Below are positions 44,703 through 53,814 of a stretch of 64,000 nucleotides of DNA, one piece after another. The stretch is from DAIRDK01 sp035403225 (GTDB taxonomy: Bacteria > Bacteroidota > Bacteroidia > Bacteroidales > FEN-979), in assembly GCA_035403225.1 (NCBI GenBank), contig DAONET010000007.1, positions 1 to 64,000 on the forward strand, written 5' to 3'. Within the stretch, counting starts at the first letter, position 1. Each line of letters begins with the position of its first letter. A program made the translations under genes and the position numbers. The notes under the pieces are model-generated. The model saw only the letters and a list, made by a program, of their open reading frames with translations, searched no databases and was not told the DNA's origin.

Positions 44703-46423
44703 GGGTATACATATGCTGGTGCGGAACGAATATCTCGAAGATGGTAGATGTGGAAGCAGCTGCCGCAGAGATCGGAAGGCTCCCTGATGTGGTGCTGGCC
44801 AAGACTTATAAGTACATGTGTTCCGATCCGGGTCAGGATCTGATCATCAAAGACATCCACAGCCATCATCTGAACAGGGTCGTAGTGGCGGCATGCAGTC
44901 CGCGAATCCATGAGATGACGTTCCGGAAGGCCGTCGAAAAAGCCGGCATTAACCCCTATCTGTTTGAGATGGCCAATATCCGGGAGCAGGATTCCTGGGT
45001 GCATACCGACCGGAGCGAAGCAACCAGTAAAGCCATCGGACTGATTGCTGCAGCCGTTTCCCGGGTACATTATCATTCCCCGCTGGAAAAAAGATCCGTT
45101 CCCGTCAACCCTGCCACCCTGATCCTGGGAGGCGGCATTGCCGGAATGACAGCCGCCCTGGAGATTGCCGACGCCGGGAAACAGGTTTACCTGGTTGAAA
45201 GAACCAACCGGCTGGGCGGGCTGGTATCGAAATTCGATCTCACTTACCCCGACCTGTCGTCAGCCCGACAACTGATCCGGCCAATCATCCAAAAAACCAT
45301 GAATCATCCCCTCATCAGGGTCTTTTACCGCACTGAAGTGGAGGAAGTGAAAGGTTATATCGGCAATTTCACCACGATACTGCAGATACCGGAAGAGGGA
45401 GAGACAGAACTCAGTTTCGGCAATATCATTGTTGCTGTCGGCCTGCGGCCCTTCGATCCCTCCGTGATCCCGGAATACGGATACGGCAGATTCCCTGATG
45501 TAGTCACCTCCCTGCAATTTGAAGAGATGATCGGGACAGGCCGGCTACTTACCAAACGGGGCCAGGAACCACGTAATATCGCGATCATTCATTGTGTGGG
45601 AAGCCGGAATAGAAAATACCACGAATATTGTTCCCGCACTTGCTGCATGGTTGCCTTGAAATTCACCAACCAGATCCGCTCTGCCCTGCCTGATGCAAAC
45701 ATCTTCGAGATATACGCTGATATGAGAGCCATCGGCAAAAGAGCAGAGGAATTCTATGCCAGAACCACCCATCAGCAGATCATCTTCCTCATGTTTGATC
45801 AGCAGGATTCTTTACCCGTGATCAAAGAGGCTTCTAAGAATGATAACTGCAACCTGATCATCACCATGAACGAACTGCTCTCCGGAGAGAACATCGAAGT
45901 GCCGGTCGACATGGTGATCCTGATGGTCAATATGGAAGCGCACGAGAATGTCAAAAAGGTGGTTCATGCGGTAGGTGTAAGTCTGTGCGGGAACCAGTTC
46001 ATGATCGAGAAACACCCCAAACTGGATCCCGTCGCCACCACCACCGGCGGCGTGTACATCGTCGGTACCTGTCAGGGTCCCAAAGACATACCCGATACGG
46101 TGACGCAGGCCCGGGCAGCAGCCGCAAGGGTGCTGGGGACCATCGCCACGGGTACCGTCCCGGTAGAAGTCACCACCGCCTTTATCAACGACAAACTCTG
46201 CTGCGGATGCCAGACCTGTATCCTCGTCTGTCCTTATTCTGCCATCTCTTTCAACCAGGAGAAAAAAGTCTCCGAAGTAAATGAGGCCTTGTGCAAAGGC
46301 TGTGGCACCTGCGGAGCCACCTGCCCAGCCGGAGCAATTACCTCCCGGAACTTTACCGATGAACAGATCCTCTCTCAGGTCGAGGGAATCCTGGCCATGT
46401 CATTTAAAGACCAATCCGTATGA
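44684..46423 (+). CDS. HdrA-like flavoprotein, subunit 2
   Basis: A 579-residue second HdrA. It has the standard N-terminal domain with CxCG (IGVYICWCGTNIS; C11, C13) and the AACSPRIHEMTF segment, then GGGIAG and NRLGGLVSKFDLTYPDL, in which the DCAAC cysteines of HdrA1 are missing. No Fe-S sites interrupt the flavin domain. CSRTCCMVALKF and GTCQGPKDIPD follow, and the C-terminus has two ferredoxin sites (CCGCQTCILVCP, CKGCGTCGATCP). It complements HdrA1 and may be the QmoB-like partner. Four-bp overlap with mvhD. Confidence 0.92.
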   Translation: MEEIRIGVYICWCGTNISKMVDVEAAAAEIGRLPDVVLAKTYKYMCSDPGQDLIIKDIHSHHLNRVVVAACSPRIHEMTFRKAVEKAGINPYLFEMANIREQDSWVHTDRSEATSKAIGLIAAAVSRVHYHSPLEKRSVPVNPATLILGGGIAGMTAALEIADAGKQVYLVERTNRLGGLVSKFDLTYPDLSSARQLIRPIIQKTMNHPLIRVFYRTEVEEVKGYIGNFTTILQIPEEGETELSFGNIIVAVGLRPFDPSVIPEYGYGRFPDVVTSLQFEEMIGTGRLLTKRGQEPRNIAIIHCVGSRNRKYHEYCSRTCCMVALKFTNQIRSALPDANIFEIYADMRAIGKRAEEFYARTTHQQIIFLMFDQQDSLPVIKEASKNDNCNLIITMNELLSGENIEVPVDMVILMVNMEAHENVKKVVHAVGVSLCGNQFMIEKHPKLDPVATTTGGVYIVGTCQGPKDIPDTVTQARAAAARVLGTIATGTVPVEVTTAFINDKLCCGCQTCILVCPYSAISFNQEKKVSEVNEALCKGCGTCGATCPAGAITSRNFTDEQILSQVEGILAMSFKDQSV

Positions 46424-46860
46424 ACTTCAGACCAACCATCATCGCTTTCCTGTGCAACTGGTGCGCATATACCGGGGCTGACCTGGCCGGTACCTCCCGG
46501 ATGAAATATGCTCCCAACATCCGCATCATCCGGGTGATGTGCTCCGGTCGGATCGAGCCCTCCTTCGTGTTGAAAGCCTACCGGAAAGGAGCTGACGGCG
46601 TGCTCATCTGCGGATGCCACCCCGGTGACTGCCATTATCAGACCGGAAATTACCGCTGTCTGCGCCGGTACAAGCTCTTGGTCAAATATCTCGAACAAAT
46701 GGGGATCGAAAAAGAACGAACCAGACTTGAATGGATCTCGGCCAGCGAAGGAAAACAATTCGCCGAGCTGGTCAACAGCATGACCCTCACCATCCTGAAT
46801 CTCGGACCGGCAAAAATCAAATACATGCCGGAATACCAACCTCAAAACCAGCAACTATGA
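46420..46860 (+). CDS. mvhD: MvhD-type [2Fe-2S] electron transfer subunit
   Basis: A 146-residue protein of the MvhD/FlpD family that passes electrons between a hydrogenase (or formate dehydrogenase) and HdrA. Cluster cysteines: C12 and C15 (CNWCAYTGAD), C41 (MCSGR), C64, C66, C71 (CGCHPGDCHY). Its place between HdrA2 and the hydrogenase subunits, with ATGA overlaps on both sides, marks it as the physical link. Confidence 0.95.
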   Translation: MNFRPTIIAFLCNWCAYTGADLAGTSRMKYAPNIRIIRVMCSGRIEPSFVLKAYRKGADGVLICGCHPGDCHYQTGNYRCLRRYKLLVKYLEQMGIEKERTRLEWISASEGKQFAELVNSMTLTILNLGPAKIKYMPEYQPQNQQL

Positions 46861-47843
46861 CAACAGGAGACAAACCCCATCCCGAAAAAATGAAGCTGGC
46901 CATCTACTGGGGCGCCGCCTGCGGTGGATGCTGCGTCTCCGTGCTCGATACCCACGAAGGACTCCTTGACATTACAGCAGCGGCCGAACCGGTTTTCTGG
47001 CCCATCGCCCTCGACACGAAATATCGCGATGTGGAAGCAATGCCTGATCAATATATCGATCTCACTCTATTCAATGGGGCCATCCGGAACAGTGAAAACA
47101 AACACATGGCGGAACTTCTTCGCCGTAAAAGCAAGATACTCGTTGCCTACGGCTCTTGCGCCCACATGGGAGGCATTCCGGGACTGGCAAATTTCTTTTC
47201 AAAACTAGAGGTGATCAATCGGGTTTATGATGAAAGCGAGTCAACCAAAAACCCTGAAAAAGTTCACCCCGACACTCATTTCACCGTTCGCGAGGGTGAG
47301 CTTGATATCCCTGAATTTTATAATGAGGTTTATCCGCTGAATAAGATAGTGGAGGTCGATTACTTCATACCGGGCTGCCCTCCTCAAAGCAGCCGCCTGC
47401 TTGAAGTATTCAACGCCATCGTCTCTGGCGTGCCGCTTCCTCCCAAAGGGTCTGTCATCGGCGCACTGGATAAGACCAACTGCGACGATTGTAAACGGAA
47501 AAAGAGTGATAAGAAACTGGTCAAGCGGTTTTATCGACCCTGGGAGATCGAAGATGACCATGAGACCTGCTTCCTCGAACAGGGGATTATATGTATGGGG
47601 CCGGCAACCCGTGGCGGATGTGGTGTAAGATGTGTGGAAGGAAATGGACCCTGCCGCGGGTGCTATGGCCCACCACCGGGATCATCCGATCCCGGCGCCA
47701 AAATGATGTCGGCTATCGCTACCATGATCGACTCAAACGACCCGGACGAAATTGATGCGATCGTTGATGATATTGTGGACCCTGCCGGACTCTTCTATCG
47801 TTTTAGCTTACCTTTATCCATATTAGGGAAAAAGTTACTATGA
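46857..47843 (+). CDS. mvhG: [NiFe] hydrogenase small subunit, MvhG type
   Basis: A 328-residue Fe-S subunit of a group 3c-like hydrogenase. Proximal cluster motif CGGC (C22, C25) in AACGGCCVS, then GSCAHMGGIPG and FIPGCPPQ, with medial/distal ligands in CDDCKRKK and the C-terminal CGVRCVEGNGPCRGC stretch. There is no Tat signal, so it is cytoplasmic. The ATG at 46857 overlaps the mvhD stop; the longer upstream frame is out of phase with coding sequence in mvhD. Confidence 0.95.
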   Translation: MTTGDKPHPEKMKLAIYWGAACGGCCVSVLDTHEGLLDITAAAEPVFWPIALDTKYRDVEAMPDQYIDLTLFNGAIRNSENKHMAELLRRKSKILVAYGSCAHMGGIPGLANFFSKLEVINRVYDESESTKNPEKVHPDTHFTVREGELDIPEFYNEVYPLNKIVEVDYFIPGCPPQSSRLLEVFNAIVSGVPLPPKGSVIGALDKTNCDDCKRKKSDKKLVKRFYRPWEIEDDHETCFLEQGIICMGPATRGGCGVRCVEGNGPCRGCYGPPPGSSDPGAKMMSAIATMIDSNDPDEIDAIVDDIVDPAGLFYRFSLPLSILGKKLL

Positions 47844-49303
47844 CCAGAATCACCATTGACCCGGTTACGCGATTGGAAGGACACGGAAAAATCGAGATCT
47901 TCCTGAATGAGGAAGGAGAAGTCGAAAATGTCTATTTCCAGGTCCCTGAACTCAGGGGATTTGAAAAGTTCTGTGAAGGACGCCCCGTGGAGGAACTTCC
48001 CTCCATCGTCACCAAAATATGCGGGGTCTGCCCGGGCTGCCATCACATGGCCTCCGGAAAGGCTGTAGATGCCGTTTTTGGGGTCACCCCTCCTCCCACA
48101 GCCCGTAAAATACGCGAGCTGTTCTACATGGCACACTTTGTCCATAGCCACATCGCTCATTTCTATGCCCTCGCCGCCCCCGACTTCATCGTCGGCCCCA
48201 TGGCCGAACCCTCAAAAAGAAATATCCTCGGTGTGATCGAAAAAGTCGGGCTGGATATCGGCAAAGAAGTGATTAAACAACGTCGCATCGCCCAAGAGAT
48301 CCAGGCCATGATCGGAGGTCACCAAACCCATGTCATCATGAATACCCCCGGCGGCGTGAGAAAAGGGATCACGCCCGAACAACGCGATGACATCGTGAAA
48401 AAAGCCGAAGGATTCATCGGGTTCGGGAAATTTTCCATGCAACTCTTTAAAGAGGCGGTCCTGGGGAACCCGGAATATCTCGACATCATCCTCAACGGTC
48501 CTTATAACCTCACCCTCCATTCCATGGGACTCGTCGACGAGAATAATCACGTGAACTTCTACGACGGGAAAGTACGGGTTGTCGATACCACGGGAAAAGA
48601 ACTCTGCAAATACGAGGCTCCCGATTATTCCAATTATATCGAAGAACATGTGGAGCCCTGGAGCTACCTTAAATTTCCATATCTGAAAAAGATCGGCTGG
48701 AAAGGCTTTGTCGACGGAAATGATTCAGGCGTTTACCAGGCAACCCCTCTCTCGCGGCTGAATGCCGCCGATGGGATGGCTACCCCCATCGCTCAACAGG
48801 AGTACACCGAGATGTACCGCATCCTGAAAGGCAAGCCTGTCCACTCTACCCTGGCCATGCACTGGGCCCGACTGATCGAACTGATCTATGCCGCCGAACA
48901 CTGCTACGAATTAGCCATCGATCCCGATATTACCGGGTCAGAACTCAGGGCAACATTAAGCCATATCATCGGCGAAGGAGTAGGCATCGTGGAAGCCCAA
49001 CGAGGCACCTTGACCCATCATTATCAGACTGATGAAAAAGGTATGGTGAAAAAAGTAAACCTTATCGTGGGAACCACTAATAACCATGCGGCTATCTGTA
49101 TGTCTATCAAAAAAGCGGCGCAGGGATTGATTAAGAAAAACACACCCGTCACCCAGGGGACACTGAACATGATCGAAATGGCATTCCGCGCCTATGATCC
49201 CTGCTTCTCCTGCGCCACTCACTCTCTTCCGGGACAAATGAAAATGATCCTGAATGTGCATGATGAAAAAGGACAACTGCTGCAGTCGGTCCGGCGTGAT
49301 TGA
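47840..49303 (+). CDS. mvhA: [NiFe] hydrogenase large subunit, MvhA type
   Basis: A 487-residue catalytic subunit. L1 motif: ICGVCPGCHH (C61, C64, H68) after RGFEKFCEGRPVEEL; L2 motif: DPCFSCATH (C455, C458, H461). All four NiFe-binding cysteines are present, so it should be active. A 26-residue tail follows H461 and could be removed by the endopeptidase encoded next. Motifs and partners (MvhD, HdrA) place it with group 3c cytosolic hydrogenases. Four-bp overlap with mvhG. Confidence 0.96.
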   Translation: MTRITIDPVTRLEGHGKIEIFLNEEGEVENVYFQVPELRGFEKFCEGRPVEELPSIVTKICGVCPGCHHMASGKAVDAVFGVTPPPTARKIRELFYMAHFVHSHIAHFYALAAPDFIVGPMAEPSKRNILGVIEKVGLDIGKEVIKQRRIAQEIQAMIGGHQTHVIMNTPGGVRKGITPEQRDDIVKKAEGFIGFGKFSMQLFKEAVLGNPEYLDIILNGPYNLTLHSMGLVDENNHVNFYDGKVRVVDTTGKELCKYEAPDYSNYIEEHVEPWSYLKFPYLKKIGWKGFVDGNDSGVYQATPLSRLNAADGMATPIAQQEYTEMYRILKGKPVHSTLAMHWARLIELIYAAEHCYELAIDPDITGSELRATLSHIIGEGVGIVEAQRGTLTHHYQTDEKGMVKKVNLIVGTTNNHAAICMSIKKAAQGLIKKNTPVTQGTLNMIEMAFRAYDPCFSCATHSLPGQMKMILNVHDEKGQLLQSVRRD

Positions 49304-49325
49304 CCCATAACTTCAAAAAGATAAC

Positions 49326-49814
49326 ATGACCCATTCGCCCCATGCATCCCCGGCCATTTTGATCCTTGGACTGGGCAACGATATCCTGATGGATGACGCC
49401 ATCGGGCTTCGGGTCATCGACGCGATGAAACCAAAATTTTCCGGCTTGTTAAGGTTTGAAAAATGCAGTTTGGGCGGACTGGATATCCTGGAGATGATCA
49501 GTGGTTATGACCACGTGGTGATGATTGATGCCGTGAAAACGGATGCCCCTCCCGGGACTGTCCATTTCTTTACTCCCGACCATTTCAGGCAAACGGTCAA
49601 TGCCTTCTCCTTTCATGACATTAACATCCTGGATGCCCTAAAAGTCGGGATTAAAATTGGCATCCCCCTTCCCTCCCGCCTTGATATCATCGCCGTTGAA
49701 ATCGCAGAGGATAGGGTCTTCAGCGAAAGGATGTCTCCCGAACTCGAAGAAGCCTTCCCGGCGATCTGCCTTACGGTGGAAGAATGGATGAACAGCAACC
49801 TGGTCAATAAGTGA
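49326..49814 (+). CDS. Hydrogenase maturation endopeptidase
   Basis: A 162-residue HyaD/HycI-type protease that cleaves the C-terminal tail of the large subunit after nickel insertion. Nickel-sensing residues fit the family: LGLGNDILMDDAIGLRVID (acidic residue about position 23-24), DAVKTDAPPGTVHFF and FSFHDINILDAL with its His. It lies 22 bp after mvhA and ends the operon, overlapping the convergent SDR-hydrogenase gene by 11 bp. Confidence 0.93.
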   Translation: MTHSPHASPAILILGLGNDILMDDAIGLRVIDAMKPKFSGLLRFEKCSLGGLDILEMISGYDHVVMIDAVKTDAPPGTVHFFTPDHFRQTVNAFSFHDINILDALKVGIKIGIPLPSRLDIIAVEIAEDRVFSERMSPELEEAFPAICLTVEEWMNSNLVNK

Positions 49815-52800
49815 TCCGCTTCCGGAAAGAGGTGTGAAGCAACGTCCGGGCTTTTTTACTCATGGGTTCCCCCAGAAAGTCGTAATAGATCTTCTGAACA
49901 TCATGGTTCTCATGCGCTTTCCTGATTTCCATCCCCATCTCTTCGGAATATAACGCCTGTACCCGTTTCTGCCGGATACCGGCATCGGTGGGTATCGGCT
50001 GGCCGCCTCCTCCCAGACATCCGCCCGGACACGCCATGATCTCCACCATATGGTAGTCGGCTTTCCCTTCTTTCAGCCACTCCATGATCACCCGGGCATT
50101 GGCGAGGCCATGCGCTACTGCCAGTTTGAGATCCTCTCCCTCCAGAAAAGCATACTCAGGCAAGGTCTTATCAAGGTGAAGCGATATCTCCCGAATCCCT
50201 TCAAAACCACGGAGCGGCATGACATTCAGATGCTCAAACGGCACCTCCCTCCCGGTAATCCGCTCATAAACGGTCCGGAGTGTCGCCTCCATCACCCCGC
50301 CGGTAGCTCCGTATATCACTCCGGCCCCACTGGCGCGCCCCATCATCGTATCGTAATGATCGTTCGGCAACGTATTGAAGTCAAGCCCCGCCTGGATGAT
50401 CATGATCGCCAGCTCACGCGTGGTAAGGACATAATCCACATCCTTGAACCCTGACGATCTCATCTCCGGACGATCCGCCTCGAACTTCTTGGCCGTGCAT
50501 GGCATCACCGACACCGTAACTACTTTTTCGGGATCAAGCCCCATCTTCCTCGCATAATAAGTCTTGGCAAGCGCCCCGAACATCTGCTGGGGTGATTTGC
50601 ATGTTGACAGATGCGAAAGATACTCCGGATACAGATGCTCCATGAACTTGATCCAGGCCGGAGAACAGGAAGTGAACATCGGCAATAACCCGTCAGGACT
50701 GTTTTGTGTATAGGCCTGTTTTAGCCGCAATAGCAATTCGGCCCCTTCTTCCACCGTGGTGATATCTGCCGAAAAGGCGGTGTCAAGCACGGCATCGAAC
50801 CCGAGCCGCCGTAATGAGGAGATCAGCCGGCCTGTCACCCGCTTCCCCGGTTCAATCCCCAGATCTTCTCCTAACGCGATCCTCACCGCGGGCGCCGTTT
50901 GAACGATCACGAACTTGTCAGGATCCCAGATGGCATTCCATACCTCCTCAATGTAATTTTTCTCCACCAACGCCCCGGTCGGGCAACGGTCAATACACTG
51001 GCCGCAATTCGTGCAGATGACTTCGTACAATGATTTCCCCCCAAAAGTCGAGATTTTCATCTTTGATCCCTTGAATGCCACATCTACCGCACTCACTCCC
51101 TGCAACTCCTCACAGGTCCGCACGCAACGCTGACACCGGACACACTTGCTGTCATCCTTGATCATGGCTGGCGACAGTTGGTCAATCGCCGAGGGTTTGG
51201 TCCTGACAAGGTCCAGGTACGTCGGACTGATGATCTTGAATTCTGATGCCAGCGCCTGGAGCTCGCACTTCCCGTTCTTGTAACAATTGGTACAATCGGC
51301 ATTATGATCGCTCAATAACAGTTCGATCATGGTCTTCCGGGCGCTCCGAACCCTGACGCTGTTGGTCAGTATCTCCATTCCCTCTTCGACAGGAGTAGCG
51401 CACGATGCCACCAACTGCTTCGATCCTTTGCACTCCACTACACAACCCCGGCAGTTACCGGCTATCCGTAAATCACGGTGATAGCACAAGGTAGGGATCC
51501 GGATATTCAACTTCCCGGCCGCTTCCAGGATGGAGGTTCCTTCTCTCACCCTGACTTCCATGCCGTCGATCGTCAGTTGTACCTTTTTTATTCCGGCTTC
51601 TTCCCGCTCCCTGACGATAAAACCTTCAAACTTCTCTTCGATCTCATCCTGGGCCATCTGTACAGTCAGCCCGACATGGTCATAGATATCCTGTTTGGAA
51701 AACTTATAGTCCCTGATGGTCAATAAATAATCACTGATTGCCTGACCCAACACCGAAAGCAGACCGCAGATCTCTTCCGAAGTAAAGCCCTCCTCCGACC
51801 TGGGACCGGCGATGTCATCCATGTAGTTAATCATCAGGCTCCGTTCGCCGCTGTTGATCGAAGAAGCCAGCAAATGAAACACCGTGCTTAACAACACCCG
51901 GAATTCCTGGATGTCGAGTGATTGGTAATGCCCGAAAACCTTGATATTCTCCAATGACAGTACATGATAGGAGACTGTTTTCAACAGTTGTTCCTTCGCC
52001 AGCATCAGGTATTCATAGATCAGCAGGTTGGTTCGGAAGGAGATATGTTCCAACGCCGCCTCATTCCTCGCATGCCATTCGATCGGGTTGCTTTTCATCT
52101 TGGCCAGCATAAACAATAACCGGCGGGTGATGTGATACCTCGATGACGGTTCCCATTGAAGGATATTCCGGGTATAGGAAGAATCCACGTCCAGCTTCAG
52201 ATCCAGGTATTTCAGCATCCACAACCGTTCAAAAGGCATTTCGGTGATTCCCAGTTTGCCAAGCATGCTGCGAAAAATGATCCCGGGGTAAGCGATGAAC
52301 TTCGGGACATGGATCGCCTTCACAGCCACCCCCAGGTAATCCCGCGTGGCAATCTCAAACAACTCCTGGTGCGATGTACATCCGTCAGGGCTGCCCGAAT
52401 AAATATCGTAGGATGGCAGCAGATGACTTCGCTGGATAATCGTAAGCAACAACTTTGAGAGGTCCGCAATATGGATATAGGATACGGCAGAATCTCCTTT
52501 CCCTCCGATAATGCGGCTGTCGTATTTCTTCGATAACCATGTCTTGAGAAACTTATATACCGGCGGATATTCACACCAGTCGCTGAATACGGCTGCAAAA
52601 CGAACAACCGAGACAGGAAAATCCTTCGAGCTTTTCAGCAATGTCTCTTCTCCGAACTTCTTCGTTTTGGCATACATGAAATCGGCATCCGGGGGTGTCT
52701 GCTCCGTAATCTTTTCTCCGGACTTCGGAAAATTACAGGCTGCCAATGAGCTGGCAAAGATGAAACGTTTGATATGAAGCTGACGGGACAACTCAATGAT

Positions 52801-53118
52801 GTTTCGGGTCCCATTGATATTGGTATTCTGATAAGCGCTGTTATCCGTGTAATCGAAATCGTAAAACGCCGCCAGGTGAACCACGAAATCAGCGCCGCCC
52901 TGCGCCTGAATAATATTCAACACCTCCGGCAACGGATGAGGATTCCCGATATCCCATTGTATCCATTGAACATTATAGTGGCCCGTTATCCCGGCCTCTG
53001 TCGATGATCTCCTGGCGATAGCATACACCCGGTAATTGTCTTTGATCATGTCGAGGAAATGCCTCCCGACAAATCCCGATGCACCGGTAATGATCACTGA
53101 AGGAAGCCGCTGTTCCAT
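49804..53118 (-). CDS. SDR / RsbRD-like / [FeFe] hydrogenase fusion protein
   Basis: A 1104-residue fusion. Residues 1 to about 340: extended SDR with TGASGFVG (11-18), a FASS serine (123/124) and YAKTK (Y149, K153), so the NAD(P) site and active site look intact. About 345-505: all-helical domain resembling RsbRD N-terminal sensors (LASSINSGERSLMINYM, RSEEGFTSEEICGLLSVL). About 512-1104: full [FeFe] hydrogenase with [2Fe-2S] (C545, C556, C559, C573), His-ligated cluster (H605, C609, C612, C618), two [4Fe-4S] (C659-C669, C702-C712) and H-cluster motifs TSCSP (C818), MPCTAKKFE (C874), MACPGGC (C1030, C1034). It closely resembles the HydA encoded at 55555. No stop or frameshift separates the parts. 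It lies 12 bp after a membrane-protein gene, which it follows in one transcript. Confidence 0.9.
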   Translation of the reverse strand: MEQRLPSVIITGASGFVGRHFLDMIKDNYRVYAIARRSSTEAGITGHYNVQWIQWDIGNPHPLPEVLNIIQAQGGADFVVHLAAFYDFDYTDNSAYQNTNINGTRNIIELSRQLHIKRFIFASSLAACNFPKSGEKITEQTPPDADFMYAKTKKFGEETLLKSSKDFPVSVVRFAAVFSDWCEYPPVYKFLKTWLSKKYDSRIIGGKGDSAVSYIHIADLSKLLLTIIQRSHLLPSYDIYSGSPDGCTSHQELFEIATRDYLGVAVKAIHVPKFIAYPGIIFRSMLGKLGITEMPFERLWMLKYLDLKLDVDSSYTRNILQWEPSSRYHITRRLLFMLAKMKSNPIEWHARNEAALEHISFRTNLLIYEYLMLAKEQLLKTVSYHVLSLENIKVFGHYQSLDIQEFRVLLSTVFHLLASSINSGERSLMINYMDDIAGPRSEEGFTSEEICGLLSVLGQAISDYLLTIRDYKFSKQDIYDHVGLTVQMAQDEIEEKFEGFIVREREEAGIKKVQLTIDGMEVRVREGTSILEAAGKLNIRIPTLCYHRDLRIAGNCRGCVVECKGSKQLVASCATPVEEGMEILTNSVRVRSARKTMIELLLSDHNADCTNCYKNGKCELQALASEFKIISPTYLDLVRTKPSAIDQLSPAMIKDDSKCVRCQRCVRTCEELQGVSAVDVAFKGSKMKISTFGGKSLYEVICTNCGQCIDRCPTGALVEKNYIEEVWNAIWDPDKFVIVQTAPAVRIALGEDLGIEPGKRVTGRLISSLRRLGFDAVLDTAFSADITTVEEGAELLLRLKQAYTQNSPDGLLPMFTSCSPAWIKFMEHLYPEYLSHLSTCKSPQQMFGALAKTYYARKMGLDPEKVVTVSVMPCTAKKFEADRPEMRSSGFKDVDYVLTTRELAIMIIQAGLDFNTLPNDHYDTMMGRASGAGVIYGATGGVMEATLRTVYERITGREVPFEHLNVMPLRGFEGIREISLHLDKTLPEYAFLEGEDLKLAVAHGLANARVIMEWLKEGKADYHMVEIMACPGGCLGGGGQPIPTDAGIRQKRVQALYSEEMGMEIRKAHENHDVQKIYYDFLGEPMSKKARTLLHTSFRKRITY

Positions 53119-53130
53119 CTGTATTTTTGT

Positions 53131-53526
53131 TTACTGAACACGTTTCCACACAAGCCGGAAAAGAACAAAGATTACTATACCCATGATCAGATCACCAATC
53201 CCCGATAACAATACCAGCAGAACCGGACTGACAAACAGGTAATAAGCAAATAAAAAGAGGGTCGCGATAAATTTGGCAGAAAAGGAAAAGATGACAAAGG
53301 CCTTTTTTTCGGGCCTGTTAGTGGCAGCCATCAGGTAGGCTATACTGACCACGATATGGAATACGCCCCCCTGAGCTGCGAAGAATTTTTCCTCCATGAA
53401 AAATCCCAGTTTTTCCAGGAAACTGACAGGGGATACGATCAGGCAAATTCCGACCAGGATCGAATGAATGGCGACAAGCAACATAAACACCGCCAACACG
53501 TGGGAGGAATCAATGGTTCTTTTCAC
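53131..53526 (-). CDS. Small four-helix membrane protein
   Basis: A 131-residue protein with a GTG start and four hydrophobic segments (about 10-32, 50-69, 77-98, 102-125). No enzyme motif is visible and I do not assign a family. It is the first gene of the unit with the SDR-hydrogenase fusion (12 bp apart) and lies behind a Rex-like operator, so it may anchor or regulate that protein. A later start is possible. Confidence 0.7.
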   Translation of the reverse strand: MKRTIDSSHVLAVFMLLVAIHSILVGICLIVSPVSFLEKLGFFMEEKFFAAQGGVFHIVVSIAYLMAATNRPEKKAFVIFSFSAKFIATLFLFAYYLFVSPVLLVLLSGIGDLIMGIVIFVLFRLVWKRVQ

Positions 53527-53560
53527 GACGTACTAATCATTCAACCACTAATATAAGATA

Positions 53561-53578
53561 TTGTTACGGAAATAACAA
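53561..53578 (-). promoter_or_regulatory. Rex-like operator 1 (TTGTTA-N6-TAACAA)
   Basis: A perfect 18-bp inverted repeat TTGTTA-CGGAAA-TAACAA, 35 bp before the start of the leftward membrane-protein/SDR-hydrogenase unit and next to its weak -7 box. It has the length and half-sites of Rex operators (TTGTgA-N6-TcACAA). Confidence 0.7.
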
Positions 53579-53786
53579 GATGAACATGTCCCCAACAGAC
53601 ATTTTTTGTATTATACTGATTTTCTTTATATTAGAAAATTATGCTCTACAGATATCTTCGGATTTTTTTATGTACATAGTTCGATTTTCTTTTTCCATCA
53701 AGGTTTTTCCCTATTTCATGGATTATCAAATTATTTTTTATTTAGAATCAAAATAAATATAGAATTTGATAAAAAATTTCCACTAA

Positions 53787-53804
53787 TTGTTATTTTTTTC
53801 ACAA
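53787..53804 (+). promoter_or_regulatory. Rex-like operator 2 upstream of hydC
   Basis: TTGTTA-TTTTTT-TCACAA differs from the Rex consensus TTGTGA-N6-TCACAA at one base. It sits just upstream of the -7 box at 53815, in the -24 to -41 region. Confidence 0.75.
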
Positions 53805-53814
53805 AAGATCTTTT

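Noticed and set aside
41725..49303. A methanogen-type CoB-CoM heterodisulfide reductase
   Set aside because: There is no HdrB (CCG-domain) gene, and the rest of the window is plainly bacterial. The QmoC-like membrane subunit points to quinone instead.
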